From Allolobophora icterica (lineage: Eukaryota; Annelida; Clitellata; Crassiclitellata; Lumbricidae), in assembly GCA_963556255.1 (NCBI GenBank), contig OY744608.1:34001798-34065797 (forward strand): a stretch of DNA of 64,000 bases. The letters are read 5' to 3'. The notes under the pieces are model-generated. The model saw only the letters and a program-made list of their open reading frames with translations, was not told the origin of the DNA and did no database searches. Position 1 is the stretch's first letter. Each line of letters opens with the position of its first letter. The position numbers and the translations under genes were made by a program. Below, piece after piece: positions 11,234-22,334 of the stretch.

Positions 11234-11823
11234 TCAATTGGCCAAAACCCGCAGGGGCCTATAGTTTAAGAAGGCACACAAAGCGAGAAAGACTCTTGTC
11301 AGTAAAAGAAAGAACCATGTTCTGAGAAAAGGCCATCCTTAAGACGTTGCCCACCCGACAACCGCGGAAGAGGCAGAGTCAGATCCCGAGACAGAACTTT
11401 AAAGCGTGTATGTTGCCTCTATTAAGAAAGCGGCCGATCATTAAACCTTCTCCAACAGGAAATTCAGGAATGGTCGCTATGGGCAGAGATATCACAGGAT
11501 GACCAGGTTAGGCCTACGCCGAAAGCAGAAAAGACAGTGACTTAATTAATGGGTGGCTCCAGGCGTAGAACTGGGCTGGAGTCAACCCTACCCGCAAAGA
11601 TTAGCCTAACTGCTGGGCGGAGATCACCACGTGTACAAAAAGAGTATATATAGGCCTATATAGGATTGCCATGTCTGTATTTTAACTGACACGTTAGATC
11701 GAAATAATGGCTGTGAACTAAAACGCAATAATTCATAAAAATGAGCCTTGCAGTACGCCTACATGGACACGCGTTTCAATGGGTCTAGGTCTACAGAGCT
11801 TGGCGGAGGGGAATTAAGTCATT
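11234..11823. other. Non-coding spacer
   Basis: Unique sequence between two hAT-type insertions with several taggcct words. No exon, RNA gene or repeat array is recognised. Confidence 0.4.
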
Positions 11824-12059
11824 CACTGGCGGAGATCGTGTTTCACAGGTGGGGGGGGGGTACACTGTTGAACTGATCTGGTGAAAAGTGTTTTGAACTG
11901 ATCTGCTCAAAAAAGAGGTCAACAAATTTACCATTTTTGGGAAAAAATTTGACGACCTTTTTTTCAAAAAGTGGGGGGGGACAAATGTATGGTGTGCCCC
12001 CTACTCTTAAAGGTGGGGACTTGTCCCCCTCGACCCCCCCCCCATGATCGCCGCCCATG
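11824..12059 (+). mobile_element. hAT-type MITE, family B (copy 1)
   Basis: The ends are cactggcggagatc and gatcgccgcccatg, imperfect inverted repeats. The flanks carry a perfect 8-bp duplication aagtcatt (11816-11823 and 12060-12067). Internal landmarks shared with the other family B copies are a poly-G run after the left end, gaactgatctg repeats, and the C-rich stretch gtccccctcgacccc before the right end. Non-coding. Confidence 0.9.
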
Positions 12060-12082
12060 AAGTCATTGTGATTATATATAGG

Positions 12083-12396
12083 CAGTGCCGGATTTATTCA
12101 TCAACTCAGAAAAGCTACAGCTTTAATAGGGCCTCACAATTCGCAGGGGCCACAGAAAAATTTCAAAATTCAGCAGTAAGAGTAAATGCATTCATTTTAA
12201 AATATTTGAATTTTTCACTTTAAATGCCTTGCTATTAAGTAGGCCTAAATAAAAGACATATATATGTTTTCAAGTTTTGTGAGACCTTCTGGTGTGCGTT
12301 ATATATGCCTATAGTTTAGAGCGGAGACTCAGCATAGGTCTACTCCAAGCGTTATAATTATAGTTTAGAGCATCACAAAGTCTAAATCCGCCACTG
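12083..12396. mobile_element. hAT-like MITE without recognisable target duplication
   Basis: The left end cagtgccggattta and the right end taaatccgccactg are inverted with one mismatch. The flanks (tatatagg and atccgtct) do not match, so one side may be rearranged. A direct repeat of tatagtttagag lies inside at about 12310 and 12359. Non-coding. Confidence 0.6.
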
Positions 12397-12422
12397 ATCC
12401 GTCTGAATCTGACACATAGGCC

Positions 12423-12605
12423 CATGGATGGCGATTCCGGGCGCCGAGGGGAACAAGACCCCCCACCTTTTGAAGAAACACCAAAAAGGTCAACAAATCT
12501 TTTTCGCGCGAAACTTTTTTTACCTTGTTTTGTGACTTTTGTCCAGATCAGTTCAAAAGTGTCCCTTGTCTCCCCCCCACCTGTCAAACAAGAACGCCGC
12601 CAGTG
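12423..12605 (-). mobile_element. hAT-type MITE, family B (copy 2, inverted)
   Basis: This short copy is in the opposite orientation: it starts catggatggcgatt and ends acgccgccagtg. The 8-bp duplication cataggcc flanks it perfectly (12415-12422 and 12606-12613). The complementary acctgtcaaacaaga landmark near the right end identifies the family. Confidence 0.88.
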
Positions 12606-12613
12606 CATAGGCC

Positions 12614-13480
12614 TACAGGCTTGGGCGATTTCGCGGCTTTGCGTTCTTTAACATTGAAGCCAGATTCAAGAGACAAAATCGCTGCGATTAAACGACAAGC
12701 TCAAAGATGTCGCACGAAAATTGTACGCGCTGCATGCTTAGTATGAAAGTTGCTCCCTAACGTTCTCCCGTTCAAATTGAGGGAAATTACCAGCAGGCCT
12801 AATTTCGCCAAGGCTAATTAAGAGCCGTCCTCTAAACCGAGAAGTCTAAACCGCAAGCAGCGATTCGTGATTGTTTCCTGATAAAATTCTGTGCAGTTCC
12901 TCGACTTTCGTGTAGACCTTACCCCCCCCCCCCCCACTGCGTTCTCGTGATTCGAGTTTCGTGCATTTTCCGCTATAGGTCTAATTATCGTCGGCGGCTA
13001 ATTCCTTGCTACAGTGCGTTGATCAATAGCCGGAACTCGTGCATGCGTATACGCGTCTATGCAGCGTCTCTCGCATCAATTATCTGCTGCACGATAGGAA
13101 CCATCGTGAGACGAGAACTTGGCGAGTCAACGACTCTTGTTGAGGACTCCTCCGTCGTCTTTGCAGACGACCAATCAATTTGTTTGCACTCCAGTCACTT
13201 GCTCACTTGCGTCGAGTCAACTGAACAAAGTGCCACATGTGCAACGACATGAACGTCGTACATGTTCTAGCAGCTGGTGACAAGGAATCAGCGTGGGCGT
13301 GTTCATACGCTCTCTATGACAGGCAGCGGAGACTCAGCGTAGGCATACTCTGTATGGTCCTATACAAATGTCTGTATGCAATTTACAAAGTTTGTTTTAA
13401 AGCAGACGAGGACGTGTCGGGTCCATTCTGAGATCGATCGATTACTGATATGATTACCTAAAGGCTTATTAGAACGAGAG
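12614..13480. other. Non-coding spacer, moderately GC-rich
   Basis: Open frames on both strands reach about 100 codons but lack recognisable domains or splice structure. The word cggagactcagc at 13327 also occurs at 12321 within the neighbouring MITE, suggesting old repeat material. A poly-C run lies at 12921-12936. Confidence 0.35.
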
Positions 13481-13625
13481 CGATTGTTCGCAGCACCTTC
13501 GAGAGATCCTTGAAGGGTATAGCGTATAGTATAATCCTTCTGTTTGAAGACAGTCGTAATCACGTCTTCGGTTTCTTCTATTTCAAGACAATCGTAGCCA
13601 TATCTAGGCTTACATAGCCTATTCT

Positions 13626-13824
13626 CATAGGCATATTTTGTGCGGGTACGATGAGTATACCCGTACACCCAACTTTTTGACTGGAGGTACCGTACTCCCC
13701 ACTTTTTACACAATGCAAATCAATATTTTTGTTATTGAGCCTTTCCAGAGATCGCAGTCTCCGCCTTGCTTCGTGTCTGTAAGAAATTGGTACCCCCACT
13801 TTTTAGACCAAAGTTACGCCCCTG
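13626..13824 (-). mobile_element. hAT-type MITE, family C (copy 1)
   Basis: The ends are cataggcatattt and gttacgcccctg. The flanks are cctattct (13618-13625) and ccttttct (13825-13832), a 7/8 duplication. Its reverse complement aligns along its whole length with the element at 22335-22530, with shared landmarks such as ggtctaaaaagtgggg and ccagtcaaaaag. Confidence 0.82.
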
Positions 13825-14029
13825 CCTTTTCTCTTTGTTTGAAGGCAATCATAACCATATCAACATAATTTATTCTCTTTGTGTGAAGACAATCGTAACC
13901 ATGTGCCATGTGTCTATGCATTCTCTTTGTTTTGGAACAACCGTAAAGATGTATACGCATTCCTCTGCTTGGAGACAATCATAACCATTGCTCATTTCGT
14001 ATTTCGTTTGTCATCGTAACTATATCTGC

Positions 14030-14247
14030 CGGTGGCGGCGATCTTGTTTGACAGGTGGGGGGGACACTTTTGAATTGATATGGTCAAAAAAGAGTTTTGA
14101 ACTGAACTGGTCAAAAAAGAGGTCAAACTTTTTTTCGCGATGGTGTTTATTTAAAATTTGGAGGGGACAAATGTATGGTGTGTCCCCCCACTCTTAAAAG
14201 TGGGGGTCTTGTCCCCCTCGACCCCATCCCCGGGATCGCCGCCCATG
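14030..14247 (+). mobile_element. hAT-type MITE, family B (copy 3)
   Basis: It starts cggtggcggcgatc and ends gatcgccgcccatg. A perfect 8-bp duplication atatctgc flanks it (14022-14029 and 14248-14255). It interrupts the gaagacaatcgtaacca array. The interior repeats a gaactg-type motif with ggtcaaaaaaga and ends with the C-rich family landmark. Confidence 0.92.
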
Positions 14248-14948
14248 ATATCTGCCTATTCTTCTGTTTCACACTGTTTGAAGACAATAGTAACCACAGC
14301 CTTATCACGTATGCTTCTGTTTGTTCAAAGACAATCGTAACCATATAGATCTACGTACCGTATTGTCCTTGTTTGAAGGTTGCAATCAACCATTCCTACA
14401 TATTATATTCTTCTGTTTTAAGTCAATCGTAACCATGTCTACGTAGCCTTCTGCTTGAACTTCCCTTGAAGACAATCGTAACCATTGCTACGTAATCGTC
14501 TGTTTGAAGACAATCGTAACCATGTCTACGTATTCTTCTGTTCGAAGACAGCCCTAACCATATCTTACGTATTCTCCTGTATGAAGGACATATCGATCTT
14601 ATAACTATCTACGTTGGCCTATTTTCTTTGAAGACTATAGCAACCGAATATAGGCCTACTCTCTTTGTTTTAACACAACCGTAACCACGAATACGTTCTT
14701 TGTTTGAAACAATCGTAACCGTAGGCCTATGCGTATTGTCATTGTTCGAAGACAATCGCAACCTTTATAATTATTTACGTATTCTTTTGTTTGAAGACAA
14801 TCGGAACTATATCTATGTATTTTCTTTGTTTGAAGACACTGGTAACAATATCTACGTAGGCCTATTATCTTTGAAAACAATCGTAACTACATTTATAATA
14901 CACAGCCATGATACATGCAAGCATGCATGCATATAAGCATATATAGGC

Positions 14949-14950
<2 letters not shown>

Positions 14951-15022
<72 letters not shown>

Positions 15023-15051
15023 GCACGCACGCACGCACACACCCACACACA
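14951..15051. repeat. (AC)n microsatellite with ACGC interruption
   Basis: About 34 perfect AC units, then acgc units, then AC again. It provides the target site for the adjoining family B element. Confidence 0.97.
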
Positions 15052-15588
15052 CAGTGGCGGCGATCTTGTCTGAGAGGTGGGGGAGGGGACAAAGTCGGCC
15101 TTGGTCTGGTTCATGACCTTCTTTTAGGAATTTATCGGTAAAAAATTTTTTTTACCAGACATTCCACGAAAAGTTCTAAATTTTTCGCCAATTCATCTCC
15201 CAAAAAAGTTGACGACCTTTTTTTAGTCATTCGCATCTTCTACAACTTCTTAAGGGTCTCCCCACATTGTCCTTACCTTTTTCAGAACATCATCCCCAAA
15301 CATTGTTATACTTTTTTTAAATTCTTCTCCCACAAAAATTCTAAGACTTTTCTTACCAATTTCTTCTTACTTTCTCAGAATCTTCGGGGGGGAGGACACT
15401 TCTGCTGATTAATTTCATTTTCCCCTCGTCTGGTCAAAAAAGGCTGTCAAAACCCTCACACGCAATAACATTTCTTGGCCTTTTTTCGTCTTTCTTCAAA
15501 ATTTGGGGGTCAGATGTATGGCGTGTCCCCCCCACTCCTAAAGGTGGGGGGTCCTGTCCCCCGCGACCCCCCTAGATCGCCGCCCATG
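15052..15588 (+). mobile_element. hAT-type MITE, family B (copy 4, long)
   Basis: It starts cagtggcggcgatc and ends gatcgccgcccatg. The flanks both read cacacaca (15044-15051 and 15589-15596); this fits a duplication but is weaker evidence because the target is an AC repeat. At 537 bp it is the longest copy. It has extra internal sequence with repeated tttttt and ttctcc motifs, and the gtatggcgtgtcccccc landmark near the right end. Confidence 0.82.
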
Positions 15589-15596
15589 CACACACA

Positions 15597-16345
15597 AATG
15601 AGAACTTCTACGTTGGAAATTATTAACTCTGCCACTGCTCGTACTCTTGCAGTGCCAGTCCCAAGCCTGGATAAAGCAGGAGGGCGACGCTAATGATCTT
15701 TGTTATCACATAGTGTCGTTAAACTGGAAGTACTTGGAAATTATTGGCCGTCTACAGTGAGAAAGGTGCAGAAAGCGCATGTTTATTTGTAAACTGTAAA
15801 CAATGCAGCAAAACGCAGCGCAACATTGGTTTGTAGTTCCGGAGTAGCCTACATTGCAGGACCTCTGCTGCAGTGTGCCACCTTTTAAGTCTGGGGTACC
15901 TACAATGAAGAGCCTCTGCTTGTTTGCAACCTGTTAGGTCTGGAGTAGCCAAATACTGCAGGACATCTGCTGCAGCGCGCCACCTTTTAATCTGGGGTAG
16001 CCTATAATGCATGACCTCTGCTGGTGTGCAACCTATAGCTGCTAGGTTTGGGGTTGCGCTGCGAGCGCTCCAGCTAATTGAGCTCGTTAGTGATGGGATA
16101 TCTCCGGTCAAAATAATTCTACCACCTTTGCTTACAGAAGGGACACTACCTTTGAGATTTGGGATGGAAACTTAATGTTCGAATTTTGTCACTAAACCTA
16201 GCTACAATTAATCGCCTCTACACATGTAGGCCCATAGATCCTATAGATAGGCCCATGTATGTGTAGGGTTGACTTCCGTGGAGCCAATATTCGATGAAAA
16301 GAGACAACCATCTACGTACCTACCCATCCACCAACTGATTTCCCA
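15597..16345. other. Non-coding spacer with a short degenerate repeat
   Basis: Around 15840-16040 a unit of about 60 bp beginning gtagcctac/aatgca and containing acctctgctg and caccttttaa(g) recurs three or four times. It is a small degenerate tandem repeat. No gene is recognised. Confidence 0.5.
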
Positions 16346-16374
16346 AGAAAGAGACAGACAGACAGACAGACAGA
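16346..16374. repeat. (CAGA)n microsatellite, left part
   Basis: A CAGA run that was split by the insertion of the element at 16375-16764. The right part resumes at 16765. Confidence 0.9.
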
Positions 16375-16764
16375 CAGGGGCGTAGCCAGACTTCAATTCA
16401 AGAGGAGGCAACTATACTGCTTGTCAAAACTGTTATGCAGTGGCGGCGATCTTGTTTCAGACGTGAGGGGGAAATTTTTCAGCGTCCGAAAACTTCTGAG
16501 AATTGAAGAATTTTGCTCAGACAATCAAAATTTCGTCACGAAAAAAGTAAATTTCGTCACGAAAAAGTTGATGACTTTTTATTTTTTTAGTCATTAACAC
16601 AGTCGAGGACTTTCTTCTCGTGGACACAAATCAAGAGGAGGCAAAATCCACCTCTCCTGGGGTGTACTTCAGAACGCAGGGCTATAACCCATGGAGAATT
16701 TAAAATTTCGCAAAACCAAGAGGAGGCAAATGCCTCCTCTTGCCTCCATGTAGCTACGCCTATG
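16375..16764. mobile_element. hAT-type element inserted in a CAGA repeat
   Basis: The left end caggggcgtagcc and right end tagctacgcctatg are imperfectly inverted. Both flanks read cagacaga (16367-16374 and 16765-16772), as expected for an 8-bp duplication, although the repeat target makes this less decisive. The motif aagaggaggca occurs near both ends. At 16438 there is a stretch like the family B left end (cagtggcggcgatcttg), so the interior is chimeric. Confidence 0.75.
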
Positions 16765-16920
16765 CAGACAGACAGACAGACAGGCAGCCAGACATACCCA
16801 GGCAGAAATGCAGAGAGACAGACAGAGAGACAGACAGAGAGAGACAGACAGACAGAGAGACAGACAGACAGAGACAGACAGAGACAGACAGAGAGTCAGA
16901 GAGACAGAGAGTGACAGAGC

Positions 16921-16986
<66 letters not shown>

Positions 16987-17003
16987 TAGACAGACAGACA
17001 GGC
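16765..17003. repeat. (CAGA)n/(GAGA)n microsatellite, right part
   Basis: Long imperfect CAGA and GAGA run. It is stop-free in two + frames, giving Asp/Arg/Gln/Thr-rich artefact frames that are not genes. Confidence 0.95.
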
Positions 17004-17079
17004 TATATGCATATGACCTATGTATGTATCTTGATTTTTATAAATCGCATTTAGGGATCCCTCAAAAGCGCTATTGCTG

Positions 17080-17640
17080 AGAGCAAAGCTGGTTATAATT
17101 GTTCGGCATCATTCTGTGAAGTCCGGCCATGTGGATCGAGCACTGAGTGCCCTGTGAAGACCGATAAGTTTGCCCTAGAGATCAGGTGCACGCGCCTAAG
17201 TTGTTTCCTTACCTGACCACTTATATTTAGAAGAAGGTTTTCTTATGCTTTATATTTGGCACCGGCTGTAGCATTTAGACGGCGTTGAGTGGTCGGCCAG
17301 TTGGGGCTGTGGACTTTGTGCGCAGGCAATAATGGCATCAATTAACCGGTCGCTTTTTCAGACCACTCGAGCGTTGCCAAGGCGACAGCGCTCTGCACGA
17401 CGGCGTCAGAGAAGCAGAGATGCAGAGGAGAGGGCATTGTGAGCGCTGGATGAGATGCGCTTAATCTGGACGACAGCTGAGCTGAACTTGCGTCTGATTG
17501 GTTTATCACCCGATGACGGTTCGCGGAGGTCTCCACTGTCCTAATTGATACGAAAGACTTTTTGCATGGGTCACTCTCGACTGTCTCTCGATCTTTGAGT
17601 CCGGTGGAGTGGATATTCTAAGCCTATTACGGATGGATGG
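17080..17640. promoter_or_regulatory. CpG-containing intronic island with an X-box-like site
   Basis: This block is visibly richer in CpG and free of repeats compared with its flanks. It contains gttgccaaggcgac (17373-17386), close to the palindromic RFX X-box consensus, as well as gattggttt (17497). No open frame looks coding. A regulatory role is inferred only from composition and motif. Confidence 0.3.
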
Positions 17641-18572
17641 AGGACGACGGATTTTGCGGTCATCCTAAGCTGCCATCTAAGACCCAGTTGCTATAGGGTC
17701 GTTGATCCGTTTCAAGTACATTTGTTAGAGAGCTAGACTAAAGCAAAAATCGTAGAGTGCAGGTTTCCCGAACTAATTAAGCGACGAAATTTGGTAACCA
17801 ACTGATCGATCTTATGTTTTCAGGGCTGGGCTGTAAGGTTTTTTAAATTCAAACTTTGAAGTGACATTTACGCTCTTATCCTAACTTCTGCGATGTATTA
17901 TATAATTATGTTCCTTTAGCAGGCTAAGTCTAAGTTGACGATTGCTTGATAAACTTTCTAAATGGTATAAACATCCAAGTTTTACATAAGTGAAATATGA
18001 AAATTAAAGTCAGGAGAGCAGTATGAGATGTTAGAGATTTTTCGTATATTTTATAGCCAGTCCTCGACAGCGTGTTAATTAGTTGCATTTTGAGTTGTAA
18101 TTTTTATGCAATTCATCCTATCGTATCTGTAGTTGAATATAAGTAAGTAAAGAATCTTTATTAGCATGAGACCCAACAACAATAGTGAGTAGCACTTGAT
18201 TATGATGCATCATTGAAGGCACCGTGGTTTGCAGTAGTTGGATTGAAAGACCATCAGTAAGGAGCAAAATGTATGCAGAAAATGTGTCTTTGATTTGACA
18301 CTGAAGTTATGGAGGGATTTCACATTAATTCAGCACCTACCACCCGGTATGCAGGTAATGGTACAGAATAAAAAGAAAAATGTGATGATAACATAGCATA
18401 ATCAGTACAATGAGTGATGATATCATGTGATGTTGATACGATACCATCAATCAATGAAATCAAATATTCGTTTATTGTTTGCGAAAAGGAATTTATGAAA
18501 AGGAATTTAGGAAATGTGTTGGTGTTATGACTGGGATTTGAAACCGGAAGGGGAAATGTTTGGCTATTGGGT
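17641..18572. other. AT-rich non-coding stretch
   Basis: No exon, repeat array or transposon ends are recognised. Confidence 0.4.
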
Positions 18573-18935
18573 CAGTGGCATCACTAGGGAGGTGCGGGGG
18601 TTGCGGGCCGCACCGGGCGACACCTTGAGGGGTGACACCAAAATGACAAAATGACTGTCTAAAAATTTTTGTGCACAGTTTCAGGAGAAATTTACTATTT
18701 TTAAATTAACAATAACAGATAACAACATAACATTTGTAATTTTAATTCTGCTAGATTTTTTTATGTCACTACTATTACCATTACATTCAGTGATATACAG
18801 GAATTACGATTTACGAGTAACATTAGTAAAAAAAATATTATTAAGGATACTGTATGGTCTGGTTAGGGAGGAGGTCCTTGGAAGTGACACCATGATTTAC
18901 CACACTGGGTGACACCAACCCAAGTGATGCCACTG
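18573..18935. mobile_element. hAT-type MITE, family A (copy 2)
   Basis: The ends cagtggcatcact and agtgatgccactg are perfectly inverted over 13 bp. The flanks are tattgggt (18565-18572) and cattgggt (18936-18943), a 7/8 duplication. The interior is collinear with the 60043 copy (ttcaggagaaattta and aacaataacagataacaaca landmarks), unlike the copy at 3281. Confidence 0.92.
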
Positions 18936-18943
18936 CATTGGGT

Positions 18944-19560
18944 TGCTCTTTGTTTTCAGCAAAACCACTCCACAGCCCATGGACAATGTGCATGGAGAAT
19001 GCTAATGGCAATATGCGATAAATATGCACGGCTACTTTATTCTGCTTTAAGTAGTGTTGATAATAGTAATCGCGATAGGATTGGTGATGATGACTCTAAT
19101 GGTGGTGCTGGTGCTAACAGAGTAGGCATGCTTGTAATGGTGCTAAATAAGCATGCAAAGTGTTATGTTAGCACCGGTCTCGACCGAATAGATAATAGAT
19201 GCCGTTGTGGACAATGACGGCAGAGATTAACGGTTGAGCCGATGAAACTTTGGTCCTGACTTCGATGGTCGAAATGCTACAAATGTTGGAAGTTTATAGA
19301 TCGGAGCGATGGTACTGATTATGGTATGGAGCTACTGGAAAACTGCTTATTATGGCACCCCTGTCGTGAACTGTTATCCATCAAAGAGTGTTGTGCGCCG
19401 CTAATGGTTTGCAATTTGAGGTCGGTCTTGAAATCGACCAAAACAAAAATCTGACATGTTCTGGGGCTGCTGTGTATCTCTGCTCTCCTGTCCGGTATGC
19501 GAGATGTAAGGTAATGCCAAGCATCAAAATGGACTTCTGAACTTTGTAAGGAGGGCATTA
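18944..19560. promoter_or_regulatory. CpG-containing intronic island
   Basis: Repeat-poor sequence with more CpG than its surroundings and no coding signature. It is a candidate regulatory segment or older unique DNA. No specific motif decides the matter. Confidence 0.2.
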
Positions 19561-19908
19561 TCAAATTACAGTTGTATTGTATTGCATATTTTATGAGGCT
19601 TCGTCATATTGCTCACTGTGCAGTCACAATTGTGTGTTGTTGTTTGGAGTAGCATATTGTTCCTGCACTAGTGTTTTGCGTGTTTTTACATGGTTGTTGA
19701 TTCTGTGCTGCAAGTGATGGAGTTCACTTTGTTTTTATTAGTTTTTGTGATTATTGTGTTTTGAAGTAATGATGATCAATGTTATTGTGTATAACATTGC
19801 TGTGTATGGTTTATCTTTGCACTATCCGTAAATTGCATTGTATGGTCTGGCTTATCATTCATTCTCTGTGCTCTTTGAATGATGATGTGCAAACATATGT
19901 ACTTGCAT

Positions 19909-19953
19909 ACATCATCATCATCGTCATCATCGTCATCATCATCATCATCGTCG

Positions 19954-19997
<44 letters not shown>

Positions 19998-19999
19998 TT
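19909..19999. repeat. (ATC)n microsatellite
   Basis: About thirty trinucleotide units with a few GTC interruptions. The + strand frame through it is poly-isoleucine/valine and is an artefact. Confidence 0.95.
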
Positions 20000-20169
20000 C
20001 ATCACCGGTCTTGACCGCAAGATGAGCATTTAGTAACTATTGGTCAAGAGCTTCTTGACAGTTCTATGCATGCATGCAATCATTTATTTATAACACCTTC
20101 AAGAACCTGCTGAAGATGCTGAATGATGCTGCTGCTGCTGACCATCATTCCTTTATTCATTCATTCTTT

Positions 20170-20245
20170 CGTTCAGAGGACTTATATAGCGCCCCTCCAG
20201 GATACCTACTCAGAGGTGCTCCCAGCCCAACTCTGGCGATAAAGA
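20170..20245 (-). repeat. LINE 3'-end scrap, antisense
   Basis: The motif cttatatagcgcccctcc followed by ctcagaggtgctccca resembles 2860-2910, the 3' end of the antisense LINE there, in the same orientation. Only the tail remains, as expected for a 5'-truncated copy. Confidence 0.5.
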
Positions 20246-20739
20246 ACAGTTTTTATATGCTTTTAAAGGTGCATGTGATGATGAACATGACAAAGATGAT
20301 CATGATGACAACATCAATGATGAATGTGATCAAAATAATTAGTGTAGTAATAGTAACGTTAAATACTTGTGCTAATTATACTGCTTTGTGGTTATTGTTT
20401 CAGCCAGAAACTCATTGATATGGACATTGAGATCTCGGGGAATTTCTGAGATATATAGCTGCCAGTTTGTATCCGGAATAAATGCTGGCTTCTTTAACCT
20501 GACAAAGTGTATTAAAAATGAATGAAACCGAAGTGCAGTTATGACAGATGTCAATCAACGTCAGGGCAAAAGTCTCACATACTCTATTTATGTCTCTGTG
20601 GAAAATGTATCTGTCTGGCTTTCCTTAGTGTGCAGCAGCCTGTTGGTTTTAGCCAGAGGGTGTGACTTCAGTGTTGGTCTAAGATGGATGGTTGGCTTCA
20701 GTGTGGCAATGCATAAACCATTTTTCCGATGAATATTGC

Positions 20740-21330
20740 ACTGCGCTGTGCAGCCAGATGCTTCTGAACATGTGGATGCCTTCATGAGGAACGGAAACAG
20801 ACCTGGCATCGCTATCCGTCCATTTCCTTCTGCGGACAGGTTTCGTTTCAGCCGCAGATCCGGTGCCTAAGTGGCCATGGTAACAGATATCGGTGTCATC
20901 ATATCATCTCTGGATGACGCACTACTGTCAACGTGTCATCCGAGAGGTCTGGCTTGTTACAGAGAGCTCTAGTAGCTCGTGTGCCCTAGCAGATCGCTTG
21001 CTTTGACAGTCGCAACATTCGTTGAATTCACAGATAAATCGTCAATAATGCATGCCATTCACTTGCGCTGCGTGTCTCATTCACGATGCCTGATGGAACC
21101 ACAGATGCTGCTGCTGCAGCCGGCACAGGCAAAAGCCAACAGCGCCAACAGCAGCAGCCTGCCATAGTAACGAACGCGTCGATAGCATCCATCCGATAAC
21201 GGCGCCAATGTGACGTTTGGGATGCATGGCGACGAGTCATAGGAGGATGCCGTGTGCGAATTTCCAACTTCCTACGGTGATGGAGTGACGGCGGCAAGCC
21301 ATGCTCAAGGCAAGGGTCGGGGATTCATTC
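20740..21330. promoter_or_regulatory. CpG-containing intronic island with an X-box-like half site
   Basis: A repeat-poor, GC-richer block. It includes gtggccatggtaac (20871-20884), similar to the RFX X-box, and a run of GCTGCTGCAGCC-type sequence near 21108-21125. Open frames on both strands lack domains. Regulatory function is inferred. Confidence 0.3.
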
Positions 21331-22080
21331 AGGTCTCAGTTCTTCTCTTCAGCATACCCAAGTAATAGGACTAAACACTCGAGGTAAGACTTTGAGGTTT
21401 TCTAGAGAACAAGTTCAGGTTTAGGTGACTGGTAAACAAAAGAGTGAGTTTTGCTTTATTTCATTTTGTCATTTTGTGTGCTGGCAGCAGTGGCAGTTCT
21501 GCCGGGAGCCTGTTCTGACACACAGCCTAACTAGTTTTGTGTCTTGCCTTTTGCAGTTCTGACCTTTTGCAGTCACATGTTGGTGTGACGTGATGAGTTA
21601 ATAGGTGGGACAGCTATAATCATTCTTTCAGCAGCATTGCAGAGGCGGAGGCAGGAAGGATGTTAAGTATTGGGGTTCAAAGTGTCATTGGGGTCATCAG
21701 GTTTTTGATCATGACCCTTCTTGCATGTATAATGCCGAGGTGGAGGAAGTCTGAGTGCTGCAAAGGACTTGAAGATAAATCTTATCTCTTTCTATTGGTC
21801 CAATTTGAACATCATCAACTGACTGTGGTTTATAAATGATGCTAGTTCCATTCTCTTCATCTATGCATATTGCAGGTGGTCTGGTGACTAATGCATTGGC
21901 CTTTACTTCTGTGTCTCAACATAGTGGTTGAATCATGTAAGTAAGTAAGTATGTATAAATAAGCAAAAATAAGTAAGTACTAACGACTGTTGGATTGTTG
22001 CTATCTTGTTTGATCGTAGATCAAAAGAATCTTCTACCATAGTATGCTTCAGAAGTGTGCATTAATGAGTGATTAACTTA
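21331..22080. other. Non-coding stretch
   Basis: Ordinary AT-rich sequence with a short gtaagtaagta run near 21940. Nothing else is recognised. Confidence 0.4.
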
Positions 22081-22081
22081 C

Positions 22082-22330
22082 TTGACCCCACCTTACATTA
22101 CCTTAGCATACATTTCTTACATTACCTTTCCTAGCCTTACATCAGTTATGTCCTTTCTTGTCTACATCTTGCTGTACATCACTTTGCCATACTTTTTCTT
22201 ACCTTATAATTCATCCTTACAATACCCTGCTTTACATTCCTTCCTTTGTGATTCCTTACCTTATCCATACATTACATTCTCTTATCTTACCCTAATAATC
22301 TTACCTTACCCTACCATGCTTTGGCTTATC
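22082..22330. repeat. Pyrimidine-rich degenerate ccttacatta repeat
   Basis: Loose repetition of ccttacatt- and accttacc-type words gives a strongly pyrimidine-biased strand. The 87-codon + frame across it is low complexity and not called as a gene. Confidence 0.7.
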
Positions 22331-22334
22331 CTAG

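Larger units (their letters stand above)
13480..14900. repeat. Degenerate minisatellite based on gaagacaatcgtaacca
   Basis: The core tttgaagacaatcgtaacca recurs irregularly at intervals of about 40-70 bp, usually followed by tatctacgtattct. Units are diverged and are interrupted by the MITEs at 13626-13824 and 14030-14247. This is an old tandem array; the short open frames in it are artefacts. Confidence 0.8.
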
